This document shows, one piece after another, positions 28,520-37,339 of a stretch of 64,000 bases of DNA. Source of the DNA: Bradyrhizobium sp. AZCC 1719 (GTDB taxonomy: Bacteria; Pseudomonadota; Alphaproteobacteria; Rhizobiales; Xanthobacteraceae). The translations under genes were made by a program, and so were the position numbers. The notes below the pieces were generated by a model, which saw nothing but the letters and a program-made list of their open reading frames with translations, was not told the origin of the DNA and searched no databases. Position 1 is the stretch's first letter. Each line of letters begins with the position of its first letter. Location of the stretch: positions 3,811,001-3,875,000 of the forward strand of contig NZ_JAZHRU010000001.1 of assembly GCF_036924525.1 (NCBI RefSeq). The letters are read 5' to 3'.

Positions 28520-29791
28520 ATGCCGGAAATGACTGCCAGACCGCAATTGCCGGAGCGAACGCCGCGCGCAAAGGGCGAACCGACCGCACTGGACGGTCTA
28601 CTGGTCGTCGACTTCACCAGGGTCGTTGCCGGTCCGGCCTGCACGCAAACGTTGGCCGATTTCGGCGCCGAGGTAATCAAGATCGAAAACCCCGACGGCG
28701 GCGACGATACCCGGCACTACGAACACGCGGAAATTGGCGGCGAGAGCGCGGCCTTCCTCAGCCTGAACCGCAACAAGCGCGGCATCACGCTCGATTTCAA
28801 CAATCCTGCGGCGCTCGAAGTCGCCCGCGAACTGATCGCGAAGGCGGATGTCGTGGTGGAGAATTTCTCCGGCGGCGTGATGAAGAAGTTCGGCCTCGAC
28901 TATGCCTCCGTCGCGCCGACCAATCCGCGGCTGATCTATTGCTCGATCTCGGCCTATGGCCGCAAGGGTGAGTTCGCGTTGCGTCCGGGCTTCGATCCGA
29001 TTACGCAGGCCGAGAGCGGCTTCATGTCGCTGAACGGCTTTCCGGATGGCGAGCCGGTGCGGACCGGTCCGCCGATCGTCGATATGGCGACGGGCATGTC
29101 GGCATGCAACGCAATCCTGCTGGCGCTGATCGCCCGCGACCGGCTCGGGCGCGGCCAGCAGGTCGAGATTGCGCTGATCGATACCGCCGTGTCGATGACC
29201 GGTTTCTATGGCATGGCCTATCTCATCAGTGGCGCGAACCCGGGTCGCTTCGGGAATTCGCCGAACGGCTCGCCCACCGTCGGCGTCTATCAGGCATCCG
29301 ATGGACCGCTTTACATGGCCTGCGCCAATGACCGGCTCTACCGCCGCCTTGTGGTGGACGTGCTTGGACGGCCGGATCTCGTCACGGATCCCGAGTTCGC
29401 GCACAGGAAAAACCGAACTGCCAACAGAGAAAAGTTGCGCGCCGTCATTGCCAGTGTCTTTGCGACCGACAGTCTCGAGAACTGGATGGCGAAGATGAAG
29501 AAGGCCAACATACCGGTTGGCTATCTGCGAACGGTAGAGGAAGGATTCAACGCGCCGGAAGTGCGCGACCGCCATCGCCTCAGCCGGATCCCGCATCCGA
29601 CCGCGGGCGCCGTCCCCAATATTGAAACGCCGTTGCAGATGAGCTTGACGCCAACCGTCGATCCCGTGGCGGCGCCGCTGCTGGGGGAGCATACCAGGGA
29701 GGTGCTCCAAAAGACGCTCGGATACGATGAACGGCGTATTGCGGCTCTGGCCGAGGCGGGGGCTTTCGGGAAAACGGATAATGCCGCTTGA
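28520..29791 (+). CDS. CaiB/BaiF-type CoA transferase (family III)
   Basis: A 423-residue enzyme that moves CoA between carboxylic acids. Family III features are LDGLLVVDFTRVVAGPACTQ, DFGAEVIKIENPDGGDDTR, SLNRNKRGITLDF and the catalytic Asp in PPIVDMATGMSA. The C-terminal small domain contains NIPVGYLRTVEEGF. Substrates cannot be read from sequence. Start candidates are ATG 28520 (next to GAGG) and ATG 28529. A 2-hydroxyacid dehydrogenase gene follows. Confidence 0.9.
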   Translation: MPEMTARPQLPERTPRAKGEPTALDGLLVVDFTRVVAGPACTQTLADFGAEVIKIENPDGGDDTRHYEHAEIGGESAAFLSLNRNKRGITLDFNNPAALEVARELIAKADVVVENFSGGVMKKFGLDYASVAPTNPRLIYCSISAYGRKGEFALRPGFDPITQAESGFMSLNGFPDGEPVRTGPPIVDMATGMSACNAILLALIARDRLGRGQQVEIALIDTAVSMTGFYGMAYLISGANPGRFGNSPNGSPTVGVYQASDGPLYMACANDRLYRRLVVDVLGRPDLVTDPEFAHRKNRTANREKLRAVIASVFATDSLENWMAKMKKANIPVGYLRTVEEGFNAPEVRDRHRLSRIPHPTAGAVPNIETPLQMSLTPTVDPVAAPLLGEHTREVLQKTLGYDERRIAALAEAGAFGKTDNAA

Positions 29792-29933
29792 GCGGCGCTG
29801 ACCTTCGTTCTATCCCGATGTATCTCGCAAACGAATGACATCCCTGCGTTTGCACCACGCCTAACCCCTTCAAAGCGGTAGCTTTTTCCGTTCTTCTGCG
29901 GCTAATGTGCCGCCAAAGCGGGAGAGAAACATT

Positions 29934-31067
29934 ATGAACGACGGGACCCCCATACGGTCGGCGAGAAATGTCGAGCTCGGCGCCAGCGGCGAAGAATTCC
30001 AGAATCTCCACGAATTCATCCGGAAAGCGCGCGCCCGGCTCAACCAGAACGCATGGGACTATATCGTCGGGGCCTCCGAAACGGAGACCACCATGCGTCG
30101 CAACCGCATGGCGCTCGACGAGATTGCATTCCGGCCTCGGGTATTGCGCAATGTCGTGGAAGTCGACCCCTCGACCGAGGTTTTCGGCCGCCGCCTGCGT
30201 TTGCCTGTCATGATTGCGCCGGTCGGTGCGCTGGAGATTTTCGATCCCAATTCAGGCGCCGCGGTCGCGCGCGGAGCCGGGCAGTTCGGCGCCGCTCACA
30301 TGTTGAGTTCGGTGTCCGAACCGGGGCTGGAAGCGACGGCCAAAGCTGCACCCGGCGCATTGCGTATCTATCAGCTCTATGTCCGCGGCGACGACGCCTT
30401 TGTCGAAGACGTTGTCAGCCGCTCTATCGAGAATGGTTATGCCGCCTTTTGCCTGACGGTCGACACCGCGCATTACAGCCGGCGCGAGCGCGATATCGCT
30501 AAGCGGTATGTCCGCGAAAGCCGTATCCGGGCCACCGGCGGCGACTTCCAGAAAGGGCTGGAATGGCGCACGGTGAAGCTGATCAAGGACAAGTATAAAA
30601 TTCCACTGGTGATCAAGGGCATCGCCACCGCGGAAGACGCGGCCATCGCGCTCGATCATGGCGTGGACTGGATCTATGTGTCGAACCATGGCGGCCGCCA
30701 GCTCGACCACGGACGCGGCGCGATGCACGTCTTGCCGGAAATCGTCGACGCGGTTGCCGGTCGCGCCAGGATCATGGTTGACGGGTCGTTCTGCCGCGGT
30801 ACCGACATCGTAAAGGCGATTGCCTCAGGCGCCGATCTGGTTGGCATCGGACGTCTGCAATGCTGGGCACTCGCGGCCGCAGGCGAGGCCGGCATCGTGC
30901 GGATGCTTGAATTGCTGGAAGACGAAGTGATCCGCTGCCTCGGGCTGCTCGGCGTCACCCGCTTGAGCGAGCTCGACAAGTCCTATCTGCATGCAGCTAC
31001 GGCGACCAATCCACCCAGTGTGTTCAGCGCCTTCCCCCTGCTGGATATCGAGCCCTACCGATATTGA
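29934..31067 (+). CDS. FMN-dependent 2-hydroxyacid dehydrogenase
   Basis: A 377-residue TIM-barrel flavoenzyme of the lactate/mandelate dehydrogenase and glycolate oxidase family. Visible active-site elements are VMIAPVGAL near residue 92, the flavin Lys228 (LVIKGIATAEDA), and the catalytic pair His252 and Arg255 in VSNHGGRQLDHGRG. It oxidises an L-2-hydroxyacid to the 2-oxoacid. ATG 29934 follows GGGAGAG; an upstream in-frame start adds only nine residues. Next to a CoA transferase it may belong to organic acid catabolism. Confidence 0.88.
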   Translation: MNDGTPIRSARNVELGASGEEFQNLHEFIRKARARLNQNAWDYIVGASETETTMRRNRMALDEIAFRPRVLRNVVEVDPSTEVFGRRLRLPVMIAPVGALEIFDPNSGAAVARGAGQFGAAHMLSSVSEPGLEATAKAAPGALRIYQLYVRGDDAFVEDVVSRSIENGYAAFCLTVDTAHYSRRERDIAKRYVRESRIRATGGDFQKGLEWRTVKLIKDKYKIPLVIKGIATAEDAAIALDHGVDWIYVSNHGGRQLDHGRGAMHVLPEIVDAVAGRARIMVDGSFCRGTDIVKAIASGADLVGIGRLQCWALAAAGEAGIVRMLELLEDEVIRCLGLLGVTRLSELDKSYLHAATATNPPSVFSAFPLLDIEPYRY

Positions 31068-31228
31068 GGAGCCGAAAGCTGCGGCCGGTGCGGAGCGCGG
31101 ATACCTCTGGTCGGCACTGTCTTCGCATCGTCGGGAACCTGACGTCGATTGCCGCATTATCAGGCGCGTCCCAGGGGGCGCCGCAGCCACGACAGATCTG
31201 ATTCAAATGGCCCAATAAGTGGAAGCGA

Positions 31229-31435
31229 ATGGCAGAAAATCCTTTCGCTGAATTCAGCCTCGAGAAGGCTATCGATCTCCGCTGGACGTTGCGGGACATT
31301 CAGGCTCGCCGACTGAAACTGTCGCCGATCAGCGACGAAGACTTGAGAACATTGACGGGTCTCGGCCTGGTCGAAGTGCGCGACGAGGGGATCGTGCTGA
31401 CGCAGGCAGGAATCGCCGTGCTGAACGGCTCGTAA
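31229..31435 (+). CDS. Small hypothetical protein, 68 residues
   Basis: The product begins MAENPFAEFSLEKAIDLRWT and ends EGIVLTQAGIAVLNGS. The distribution of helices with a terminal beta hairpin looks like a small winged-helix fold (inference). ATG 31229 follows GTGGAAG. It is convergent with a zinc-ribbon gene with no gap. No function can be named. Confidence 0.6.
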   Translation: MAENPFAEFSLEKAIDLRWTLRDIQARRLKLSPISDEDLRTLTGLGLVEVRDEGIVLTQAGIAVLNGS

Positions 31436-31621
31436 TCAGCGCGCCTTCAGGAAGCTCTCGCCGGAGTCGCAAGGCGTGCAGCGGTAGGTCAGCACGTCGT
31501 AATTCTGGTCGCGTGGCTCGATCGTGGCGAGCCGCATCTGCTTGCCGCATTTCATGCACGGCATTTCTATGCTGGTTTGAAAGCGCGTGCAGGTCGGCGT
31601 CGGTCGAAATGTTTGCAGCAT
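31436..31621 (-). CDS. Small zinc-ribbon protein
   Basis: A 61-residue protein from ATG 31621, with two CxxC pairs: MPCMKCGKQM and YRCTPCDSGE. These should bind one zinc ion. Proteins of this size and pattern are frequent in Bradyrhizobium; their role is not known. The longer in-frame ORF up to 31732 is rejected because its extension has no coding character. The 280-bp gap from here to the phasin gene holds no visible gene. Confidence 0.7.
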   Translation of the reverse strand: MLQTFRPTPTCTRFQTSIEMPCMKCGKQMRLATIEPRDQNYDVLTYRCTPCDSGESFLKAR

Positions 31622-31901
31622 CTTATCTCCACGTCCCAAAACAGACTCAAAACCAGAGACGCAACGCCACCGACAACCTAAAGCCGAATCACTATGCCAC
31701 ACTGTTGCCACCATTGGAATCGGGCACCGCACCCGTACGGCTACGGGCCGCGAGGAAAGGAAATCATTCCTTGGGGTCCTCTTTGAAAGTGGACCGGCCG
31801 CATACCGGCGGCCGAGGTCTAGCTCGAAGCTCGGTCCAATACGGCGCAGACGCAGCCGGGAATTATGCTAACCTGCCAATGTCGACATTGGAGAAGCGAC
31901 C

Positions 31902-32255
31902 ATGACTGAACCGAAACTCGAAGTCCCGGCCGAGCTGCGCGAGTTGGCCGAGAGAACCATCGATCAGGCAGAAAAGGCGTTCGGCATGTTCTTCGATGCC
32001 GCCGGAAAGTCCATGACGTCGATGCCGGGTGCGGGTACGGAAATTTCCAAGCAGGCGCTGTCGTTTACCGAACAGAATATGAAGGCTGCGTTCGAGCATG
32101 CCCGCAAGCTGGTCCATGCGACCGATCTCCAGGAAGCGATGCAGATCCAGTCTGAATTCCTGCGCAGCCAGTTCACTAACGCGGGCGAACATATGCGACA
32201 GATAACCGGCGGCGTCATGTCCGCCGCAAAGGACTCGACGAAGGGCAAGTTCTGA
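31902..32255 (+). CDS. Phasin-family protein
   Basis: A 117-residue helical protein with phasin features: AERTIDQAEKAFGMFFDAAG near the N-terminus, AFEHARKLVHATDLQEAMQI in the middle, and QSEFLRSQFTNAGEHMRQIT. Phasins coat polyhydroxyalkanoate granules. Related short phasin-like proteins may have other roles. ATG 31902 follows GGAGAAGCGACC. No PHA synthase is in the window. Confidence 0.85.
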   Translation: MTEPKLEVPAELRELAERTIDQAEKAFGMFFDAAGKSMTSMPGAGTEISKQALSFTEQNMKAAFEHARKLVHATDLQEAMQIQSEFLRSQFTNAGEHMRQITGGVMSAAKDSTKGKF

Positions 32256-32263
32256 GGGGCCTG

Positions 32264-32548
32264 CTAGCGGCGACGTCCGATCGCGACACCGAACAAAAAG
32301 GCGACAAACAGACTGGCCAGCGGCGCTTCGCGAGTGATCGCGCTGATGGTCGAGAGCGGCATTCCGGGTTTCCGTGCCGCGGTGATTGCATCGCTGAGAC
32401 GGCTCACCGCGGCCTGCAGCGCGGCGGACACTTCTGTCAGCGTGCGTGACACATCGGTCGCGGTATCAACGGCGCGTTCCGCCATGCCGGGCTGGGATGG
32501 TCCTGAGATTTCATTCACAATTTGCAACTCACTCGATCGTTTTGGCAT
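32264..32548 (-). CDS. Small membrane-anchored hypothetical protein
   Basis: About 94 residues from ATG 32548. A helical soluble part (VDTATDVSRTLTEVSAALQA, then AVSRLSDAITAARK) is followed by a C-terminal membrane segment and basic end (APLASLFVAFLFGVAIGRRR). The layout recalls ElaB/YqjD-like ribosome- or membrane-associated proteins, but the similarity is only in layout. It is convergent with the phasin gene. Confidence 0.6.
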   Translation of the reverse strand: MPKRSSELQIVNEISGPSQPGMAERAVDTATDVSRTLTEVSAALQAAVSRLSDAITAARKPGMPLSTISAITREAPLASLFVAFLFGVAIGRRR

Positions 32549-32685
32549 TCGCCGAGCGACGGCTGACGTTCCGACAATGCGGGGCCAATACCTTTGTTCC
32601 AATAGGTCCACCTCCGGCAGATCGATGAGGGAACTTTCGGCATCGTACGGATTTGATTTAGTGAGAAAGCAACACGGATTTTTCG

Positions 32686-32970
32686 ATGGCGAAAGAATTG
32701 ACTGAAGATCAATTGATCAGAAGCGGTGGCGCGCCATTGAAGGTCGCGATTGGGGTAGCCATTCTCGGCGTGCTCGGCATGCTGATCGTTGACCATGGGC
32801 CGTGGAACAAGCCGAAAGTACAGCACCCAACGACTGCCAGTTACAGCACCACCGGGGAAGCTGCACGGGCAGCCGGTGCGCAGGTCATGCCAACCGAACC
32901 GAAGCTTGAGGTGGAGCCCGAACCGCCCGTACCAAAGCCGGTTCACCCGGCTAATCGAGCGCCGCAATAA
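32686..32970 (+). CDS. Single-pass membrane hypothetical protein with Pro-rich tail
   Basis: A 94-residue protein with one membrane segment (VAIGVAILGVLGMLIVDHG, residues about 20-38). A Pro/Glu-rich tail (EPKLEVEPEPPVPKPVHPAN) probably lies on the outer face. No known family is recognised. It is the last ordinary gene before the repeat-rich phage region. Confidence 0.6.
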   Translation: MAKELTEDQLIRSGGAPLKVAIGVAILGVLGMLIVDHGPWNKPKVQHPTTASYSTTGEAARAAGAQVMPTEPKLEVEPEPPVPKPVHPANRAPQ

Positions 32971-33053
32971 AGCGCGAATTCACGTGTTGCGCCATCCACG
33001 GCCAACGATTTCGTTTCGATATCGCGGCGTTCGATTTGAGGCTGCTCCGGTAC

Positions 33054-33135
33054 TTGACGTGTCGGGCAAATCAGGTGCACGATCACATCATCGCCTATAT
33101 CGTAGGGCCCGCGCCGGAAACGGTGGCGGGCTTTT
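33054..33135 (+). other. Promoter-terminator module 1 (possible short RNA)
   Basis: TTGACGTGTCGGGCAAATC (33054-33072) is followed about 35 bp later by a hairpin (GCCCGCGCCG ... CGGTGGCGGGC, 33107-33131) and TTTT. The same head sequence, with TTGACA, occurs before the terminator in each of the three large repeats. The layout would give a transcript of only some 50-60 nt. Whether the head is a true -35 box is inference. Confidence 0.45.
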
Positions 33136-33274
33136 CGCTTCATCGAGTTTCAGCCAGGGCGATTTCAAATCGTCGAAGCCGTTTTGTCGAATTTTCCGCA
33201 ATTCGCTGACCACTCGAAAACGGTTTGACATGTCGGGCAAATCACCGGCATAACGCCATCATCGCGAAAATTGC

Positions 33275-33309
33275 AAAGCCCGCACGGAGAAATCCGTCGC
33301 GGGCTTTTT
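33275..33309 (+). terminator. Intrinsic terminator in repeat copy 1
   Basis: AAAGCCCGC (33275-33283) pairs with GCGGGCTTT (from 33299), with a further inner stem ACGGA/TCCGT, and is followed by TTTTT. The compensated inner stem (ACGGA/TCCGT here, GCGGA/TCCGC in copies 2 and 3) supports a structured element. Confidence 0.8.
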
Positions 33310-33566
33310 GTTTGGAATTCTCGAATCGGACGGCTGCGCACATCGACGCCGCAACTCCCAACGCTCCCGCCCGGGCGCCGCAAGCGCGCCGCCGTCCGAA
33401 CCTTCTCATCACCCACACAATTGGCCGGCATGCGCGAACATGTCGGCCCGCGGCGCGGATCGTCGCGCGCCGCACGCGGCCCCGACGGGATAAGGTTCGC
33501 GCCCCAAATGATCTGCGCCTGCACACCGCGATCATGCCGCACATTTCTTTTTTTGGAGGGAAGCCG

Positions 33567-33638
33567 ATGACCGCCTGCCTGATATCGCTCGCTCTTGTCG
33601 GCCTCATTGTCATCGCCGTATCGGAGGAGCTCTCGTGA
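33567..33638 (+). CDS. 23-residue hydrophobic peptide, copy 1
   Basis: ATG 33567 behind GGAGGGAAGCCG encodes MTACLISLALVGLIVIAV ending SEELS. It is a single membrane-spanning peptide, also present at 39486 with two changes, both conservative or at the end. In repeat copy 2 it is broken after three codons. A good ribosome site and conservation favour translation; function is unknown. Confidence 0.5.
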   Translation: MTACLISLALVGLIVIAVSEELS

Positions 33639-33703
33639 GCGCCGAAATCATTTAAATTACCCCGCGTTCCAGACGCGACGACGCACAAATGGTGCTTTGT
33701 GTG

Positions 33704-33779
33704 TCTGTGCACAAAAAGTCCTGAGATCATCAGCGATAACTCATAGGAATACGGGTGAAAAATCCTCATAAGCCTGACA
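33704..33779 (+). promoter_or_regulatory. Cassette leader sequence, copy 1
   Basis: The stretch TCTGTGCACAAAAAGTCCTGA and then AATCCTCATAAGCCTGACA recurs, with changes, before the second cassette (36388-36460) and in short form before the third (40745-40769). It lies about 110 bp before the first small gene of each cassette. It may be a promoter or the recombination edge of the cassettes. Confidence 0.5.
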
Positions 33780-33891
33780 GGATTGCTGCGCTTGGTTCAT
33801 GCGTTGCCAGGCACTCAGCGAAGGTACCAATGTCGGCCGGCCGATGCAGCTTCGCGTCCCAAAAGAGCTGATCACTTTCGAGAACACTCTC

Positions 33892-34293
33892 ATGCGCGCT
33901 TTACCAAAGGGAAGCTTGAGTAAGCTGGGCTTGGCGGCGGCGGCGCTTTTAGTGTTCCTGGCGAATGGGTCCATCGCGCAAGGCGATTCTGGCTCCTGCA
34001 TCGAGAGGGCATCCGCTTATGTTGCTGAACTTGATCAATTGCTTTCAAAAGAAAGAAACTGGATTACTCCATACAAAGATCTGGAGGCTCGATACGCTCC
34101 ATTTCTGGATTGCGAGGTCGATACCTTGTTGGAAGAGGTCCTAAAATCACGCTTCAGTGGACCAGTTACCTATAATCCCCGATCGAAGACATTTTTTATC
34201 AACTTCTCGAACGACGATGTCCGAGTCGGCTTTGTGTACGAAGTCAAAGAGCGAAGGTCCGACTATCATTATGCTTTATTTGCAAGGAAGTAA
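33892..34293 (+). CDS. Exported small protein, putative immunity protein 1
   Basis: A 133-residue protein with a Sec signal (KLGLAAAALLVFLANGSIAQ) and a mature domain with two cysteines (Cys36 in SCIERA, Cys76 in FLDCEV) that could form a disulfide in the periplasm. It is clearly homologous to the 133-residue product at 37336; for example ELDQLLSKERNW is identical in both. Each is followed about 230 bp later by a gene of the same large-protein family. Small exported protein before a large partner is the order of many immunity/effector pairs; the role is inferred, not recognised. The gene is visibly AT-richer than the chromosome: 34021-34080 has 20 G/C in 60 by hand count. Confidence 0.7.
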   Translation: MRALPKGSLSKLGLAAAALLVFLANGSIAQGDSGSCIERASAYVAELDQLLSKERNWITPYKDLEARYAPFLDCEVDTLLEEVLKSRFSGPVTYNPRSKTFFINFSNDDVRVGFVYEVKERRSDYHYALFARK

Positions 34294-34518
34294 CGGCGCC
34301 TATGACCACGTATCCAGGTAGCTAGGCATAGGTCAGCAAGCCCATCACCGCACAGCGTCTCCGACAGGAACAGTCGGGCAATCCAGCTCGGCCAATCGCT
34401 TATCGGTCGTCATCTTGAATCCGAACCAGTCTTCCATCCCCGACCGTAAGGATTCCACCTCTAACGGTGCCATTTGGTACGTCGATCGCGTCGGTTCTCT
34501 AAACATGCAGGACCTCAA

Positions 34519-35913
34519 ATGCCTGAAAGAATTTTCATCACGTATACGAATGCCACGGCTGTCCCCTATCAAGGTACGACTCTGGGATACCATGCTGTGC
34601 TGAACTACATCGATTCCAATGGAAATCATTATGCCCTAGAGGCAAGGCCGGAGCGAAAGTTCGATCGCAATGCTCAGAAGCTAGCGGCATTTCTTCGAGA
34701 GGAGTTGTTGTCAAGTGGCGAGAACAACTCGGATTCACCATTTCGGCGACTTCGCGCCGAATCTCGCAAGGTAGAATCCAAGCAGCGTCACCAATGGACC
34801 ACAATGATTGCTGAAGGCGGCAATCTACGCTCGGCGTGGGTGAAAATGGTGCGCTTCGGTGACGAAGTGAATTCAACCGGCTATGAATACCGCCCATACT
34901 CTCAGAACAGTAATTCTTTCGCGGCCGCCGCTTTGAAACGCGCTGGATTTTTCGGTCCGGGAACGGCATTTCCCGAATTCTTCGATCGCCTGCTCGCTGT
35001 TGACTCAGTTGGCGGCCAAGCGCATCCCGTCTTCGTTCCGGGTTTTGACCAACGCCTAACCAATCCACTCAACAAGTCCGCGACGATGCGGACTCCTGTG
35101 CAGGAATTGGAGATTCCGCTAGTTCCGACCAACGGAAATCCCCAACATCGTCGTCAGAATTTGTTCAATGGCCGCTTTGGTATCTGGGCCGCACCTCCCA
35201 GTGGCAGTCTGAACCAGGCTGCGCCATCGTTGCTGACCGGCAGACCCGCCAGCATGGGCGATAAGCCGGTGCGATATCTCAGTCGACGCATTGCTGGCAA
35301 AGCAGAGGCATCAGTATTCGACACGGGCACGCCACCCGTGCCGTTTGTGCCGACCAAGGACCTTCTTTCTCCCGATACCAACGTTTCGTTCGGTGACCGT
35401 TTCGGAGCCAGAGCCTCGTCAGCCTACGGCCATGGCAGCGCACGCGACGCTTTTCCTCCAACTATGCCCGGTGGGCTCGCTGGCATCGACCCGGCCAAGC
35501 CGATAGGGACGCCGCAGACTTCCGACGGAGCGACATCCTCTGAGGTCGATGGAAATCGCCGATTTCTGACTCGACGCATCGCCGGTCAGCCGCGTGCTTC
35601 CGTATTTGATACGGGGGCGCCACCCGTGCCGTTCGTGCCGACCAACGATTTTCTTTCTCCCGATACCACGGCGTCGTTCGGTGACCGTTTCGGAGGCCGG
35701 GCTTTATCAGGATTCAACGGCTTGCTCGGGAAACCCGCAAGCGATCCCCTTTCGCCGGATACACCGGATGGCCTCGCTGGCCGGATCGCCGCTTTGGCCG
35801 GCATTTACCCGGCCAACCCAGATCCGCGCGTACTGCCGCAGCACGAGAATGGGTCTTACAACGGCGGGCTGCTTCAGCCGTGGCTGTTTCGCGCGCTGAC
35901 TGGACGTCTTTGA
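34519..35913 (+). CDS. Putative effector 1 with repeats and shared C-terminal signature
   Basis: A 464-residue protein from ATG 34519 (MPERIFITYTNATAVPYQGT). Residues 1-150 contain HAVLNYIDSNGNHYALEA (His25) and YRPYSQNSNSFAAAAL (129-134 QNSNSF), a spacing that recalls NlpC/papain-like hydrolases, but Ser or Asn stands where their Cys would be. Residues about 248-297 and 345-393 are two copies of a Pro/Gly-rich repeat (VRYLSRRIAG / RFLTRRIAG, then VFDTG-PPVPFVPT and SFGDRFG). The C-terminus carries GLAGRIAALAGIYPANP (418-434) and QPWLF (453-457), shared with two other large proteins here. Function is unproven; a periplasm- or wall-acting effector is the favoured inference. Confidence 0.72.
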   Translation: MPERIFITYTNATAVPYQGTTLGYHAVLNYIDSNGNHYALEARPERKFDRNAQKLAAFLREELLSSGENNSDSPFRRLRAESRKVESKQRHQWTTMIAEGGNLRSAWVKMVRFGDEVNSTGYEYRPYSQNSNSFAAAALKRAGFFGPGTAFPEFFDRLLAVDSVGGQAHPVFVPGFDQRLTNPLNKSATMRTPVQELEIPLVPTNGNPQHRRQNLFNGRFGIWAAPPSGSLNQAAPSLLTGRPASMGDKPVRYLSRRIAGKAEASVFDTGTPPVPFVPTKDLLSPDTNVSFGDRFGARASSAYGHGSARDAFPPTMPGGLAGIDPAKPIGTPQTSDGATSSEVDGNRRFLTRRIAGQPRASVFDTGAPPVPFVPTNDFLSPDTTASFGDRFGGRALSGFNGLLGKPASDPLSPDTPDGLAGRIAALAGIYPANPDPRVLPQHENGSYNGGLLQPWLFRALTGRL

Positions 35914-35952
35914 TAAAGCGCAGCGTCAGCCAAAACCGTTCAATTTGCCGAA

Positions 35953-36343
35953 GTCGAATTTTCTGCAATTCGCTGACCACTCAAAAGCGGTTTGACATGT
36001 CGGGCAAATCACCGGCATAACGCCATCATCGCGAAAATTGCAAAGCCCGCGCGGAGAAATCCGCCGCGGGCTTTTTGTTTGGAATTTTTCGAATCGGACG
36101 GCGGCCGCACATCGACGCCGCAACTCCCAACGCCCCCGCCCGGGCGTCACGAGCGCGCCGCCGTCCGAACCTTCTCATCACCACACAATTGGCCGGCATG
36201 CGCGAACATGCCGGCCGCGGCGCGGTTCGTCACGCGCCGCACGCGGCCCCCAACGGGATAAGGTTCGCGCCTCAAATGATCTGCGCCTGCACGCCGCGAT
36301 CATGCCGCACATTCCTTTTTGGAGAGAAGCCGATGACCGCCTG
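35953..36343 (+). repeat. Direct repeat, copy 2 (truncated)
   Basis: This copy is nearly identical to copy 3 over the promoter-like head (TTGACA at 35992), the terminator and the GC-rich middle. It ends abruptly inside the small hydrophobic-peptide ORF, which reads ATG ACC GCC TGA. The similarity of copies 2 and 3 also continues to the left through the 3' ends of the large cassette genes. Confidence 0.85.
36042..36076 (+). terminator. Intrinsic terminator in repeat copy 2
   Basis: AAAGCCCGC (36042-36050), an inner GCGGA/TCCGC stem and GCGGGCTTTTT (36066-36076). It would end transcription from the first effector gene about 130 bp after its stop. Confidence 0.82.
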
Positions 36344-36387
36344 AGTTCGGGCCGCTGTCAGGCTGCTGATTGAACGCCGGGCAGCGT

Positions 36388-36460
36388 CTCTGCACGAAAT
36401 ATCCTGAAATCACCGTCGACTCTCATAAGGATGTGCACGAAAAATCCTCATAAGCCTGAC
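36388..36460 (+). promoter_or_regulatory. Cassette leader sequence, copy 2
   Basis: CTCTGCACGAAATATCCTGA (36388-) and AATCCTCATAAGCCTGACA align with the leader before cassette 1; the similarity continues to AGAGCTGATCACTTC near 36541. Downstream of that point the coding sequences differ, which marks a cassette boundary. Confidence 0.5.
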
Positions 36461-36510
36461 AAGGTTGATGCGTTCGGTTCATGGTTGCCGAGCACCGAGC
36501 GAAGGCATCC

Positions 36511-37161
36511 ATGTCCGCCACCGAAGCAACTTCGCGTTCAAGAGAGCTGATCACTTCCGACAGAATGTTGCTCGCCGTTTTGTCGGTGCTGTTACTCTCC
36601 CATGCAGGCCTTTATTATGCTTGCCTGCGCTTCAATCTGCCGTTTGCCTTCGCACTCGGCTGGTCGACAACGAGTTTTGTTCTTGATCTTCGGTTGCCGG
36701 AAAGCATTGCGTCGGCTGCAATCGAAAACTTCTTTATGCTCGTCGTCGGGGAGTCTTATGCGTTCATCCTGACTATCCGATTCATCGAGCTTGGGACCTG
36801 GAAGTCGCCAAGCTTGCTCTCGTGTGCAGCTCTAATGATGGCGTATCATTTCACGGGAGCTGAAGCACTGGATTATTGCTTTGATCAAATCCGCTTTCAG
36901 TTGAATCGGCATGCTTACCTCGATCTGGCCAAAAGCGGTGCGGGCTGGCCCGACTCTGCCGTTATCCCTTGGGGGGAGACAGGCCTGCTTGATACATCAA
37001 TCCAGTACTATCTGGTGATGGACCGAACCGGCGCTTTGGCGCGCGGCGAGATCAAACCGGAGCAGTTCGGTTGGAAAGCCGAGCACATGAAGTGCACCGG
37101 TCTGCAGAGCAGATTGTCGAGCGACTTCTATTCTATCACCGTCTCGTGTGTGGGGACCTGA
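36511..37161 (+). CDS. Polytopic membrane hypothetical protein in cassette array
   Basis: A 216-residue protein from ATG 36511 (behind GAAGG); an upstream in-frame ATG is at 36481. It has three to four hydrophobic segments (MLLAVLSVLLLSHAGLYYAC, FALGWSTTSFVLDL, FFMLVVGESYAFILTI, LLSCAALMMAYHF) and a soluble C-terminus ending SITVSCVGT. No family is recognised. It occupies the position of the small first gene of a cassette, so it may be an immunity protein whose partner has been lost. Confidence 0.6.
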   Translation: MSATEATSRSRELITSDRMLLAVLSVLLLSHAGLYYACLRFNLPFAFALGWSTTSFVLDLRLPESIASAAIENFFMLVVGESYAFILTIRFIELGTWKSPSLLSCAALMMAYHFTGAEALDYCFDQIRFQLNRHAYLDLAKSGAGWPDSAVIPWGETGLLDTSIQYYLVMDRTGALARGEIKPEQFGWKAEHMKCTGLQSRLSSDFYSITVSCVGT

Positions 37162-37162
37162 C

Positions 37163-37339
37163 ATGGCGCAGGAAATTCGAACATTCACACAGCGGGCTAC
37201 CGACCGGGAAAATTCCGAAACGAAGGTTTTCAACGTTCAGGCAAAAACGTTGGTTGACCAGTTTTGCAATGACATCGTTGATGAAAACGGAGAAAGGATC
37301 TGGTTTCCGGTAACGTCACTGCCGAGTATGCTCTCATGA
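37163..37339 (+). pseudogene. Short remnant of a large cassette gene (possible)
   Basis: ATG 37163 opens a 58-codon frame (MAQEIRTFTQRATDRENSET ...) just after the membrane protein gene. Its last codons (SMLS, then TGA) fall in sequence resembling the pre-start region of immunity gene 1 (CTCTCATG ... GCTTTACC). That suggests a recombination junction that removed the rest of the gene. It overlaps the next start as ATGA. A genuine small gene cannot be excluded. Confidence 0.45.

Larger units (their letters stand above)
33187..33690 (+). repeat. Direct repeat, copy 1
   Basis: From GTCGAATTTTCCGC onward this DNA matches copies at about 35953 and 39118. Shared blocks include TTGACATGTCGGGCAAATC, a GC-rich terminator, the segment CAATTGGCCGGCATGCGCGA and a 23-codon ORF. 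Copy 1 continues into a decayed version of the 53-codon gene of copy 3: its start region reads GTG AGC GCC GAA ATC ATT then TAA. No transposase or terminal inverted repeats are seen. Confidence 0.85.

Noticed and set aside
35992..36261. 89-codon ORF nearly identical at 35992 and 39151
   Set aside because: It starts in the TTGACATG motif and runs through the terminator hairpin; its conservation follows from the DNA repeat, and copy 1 does not keep the same frame.
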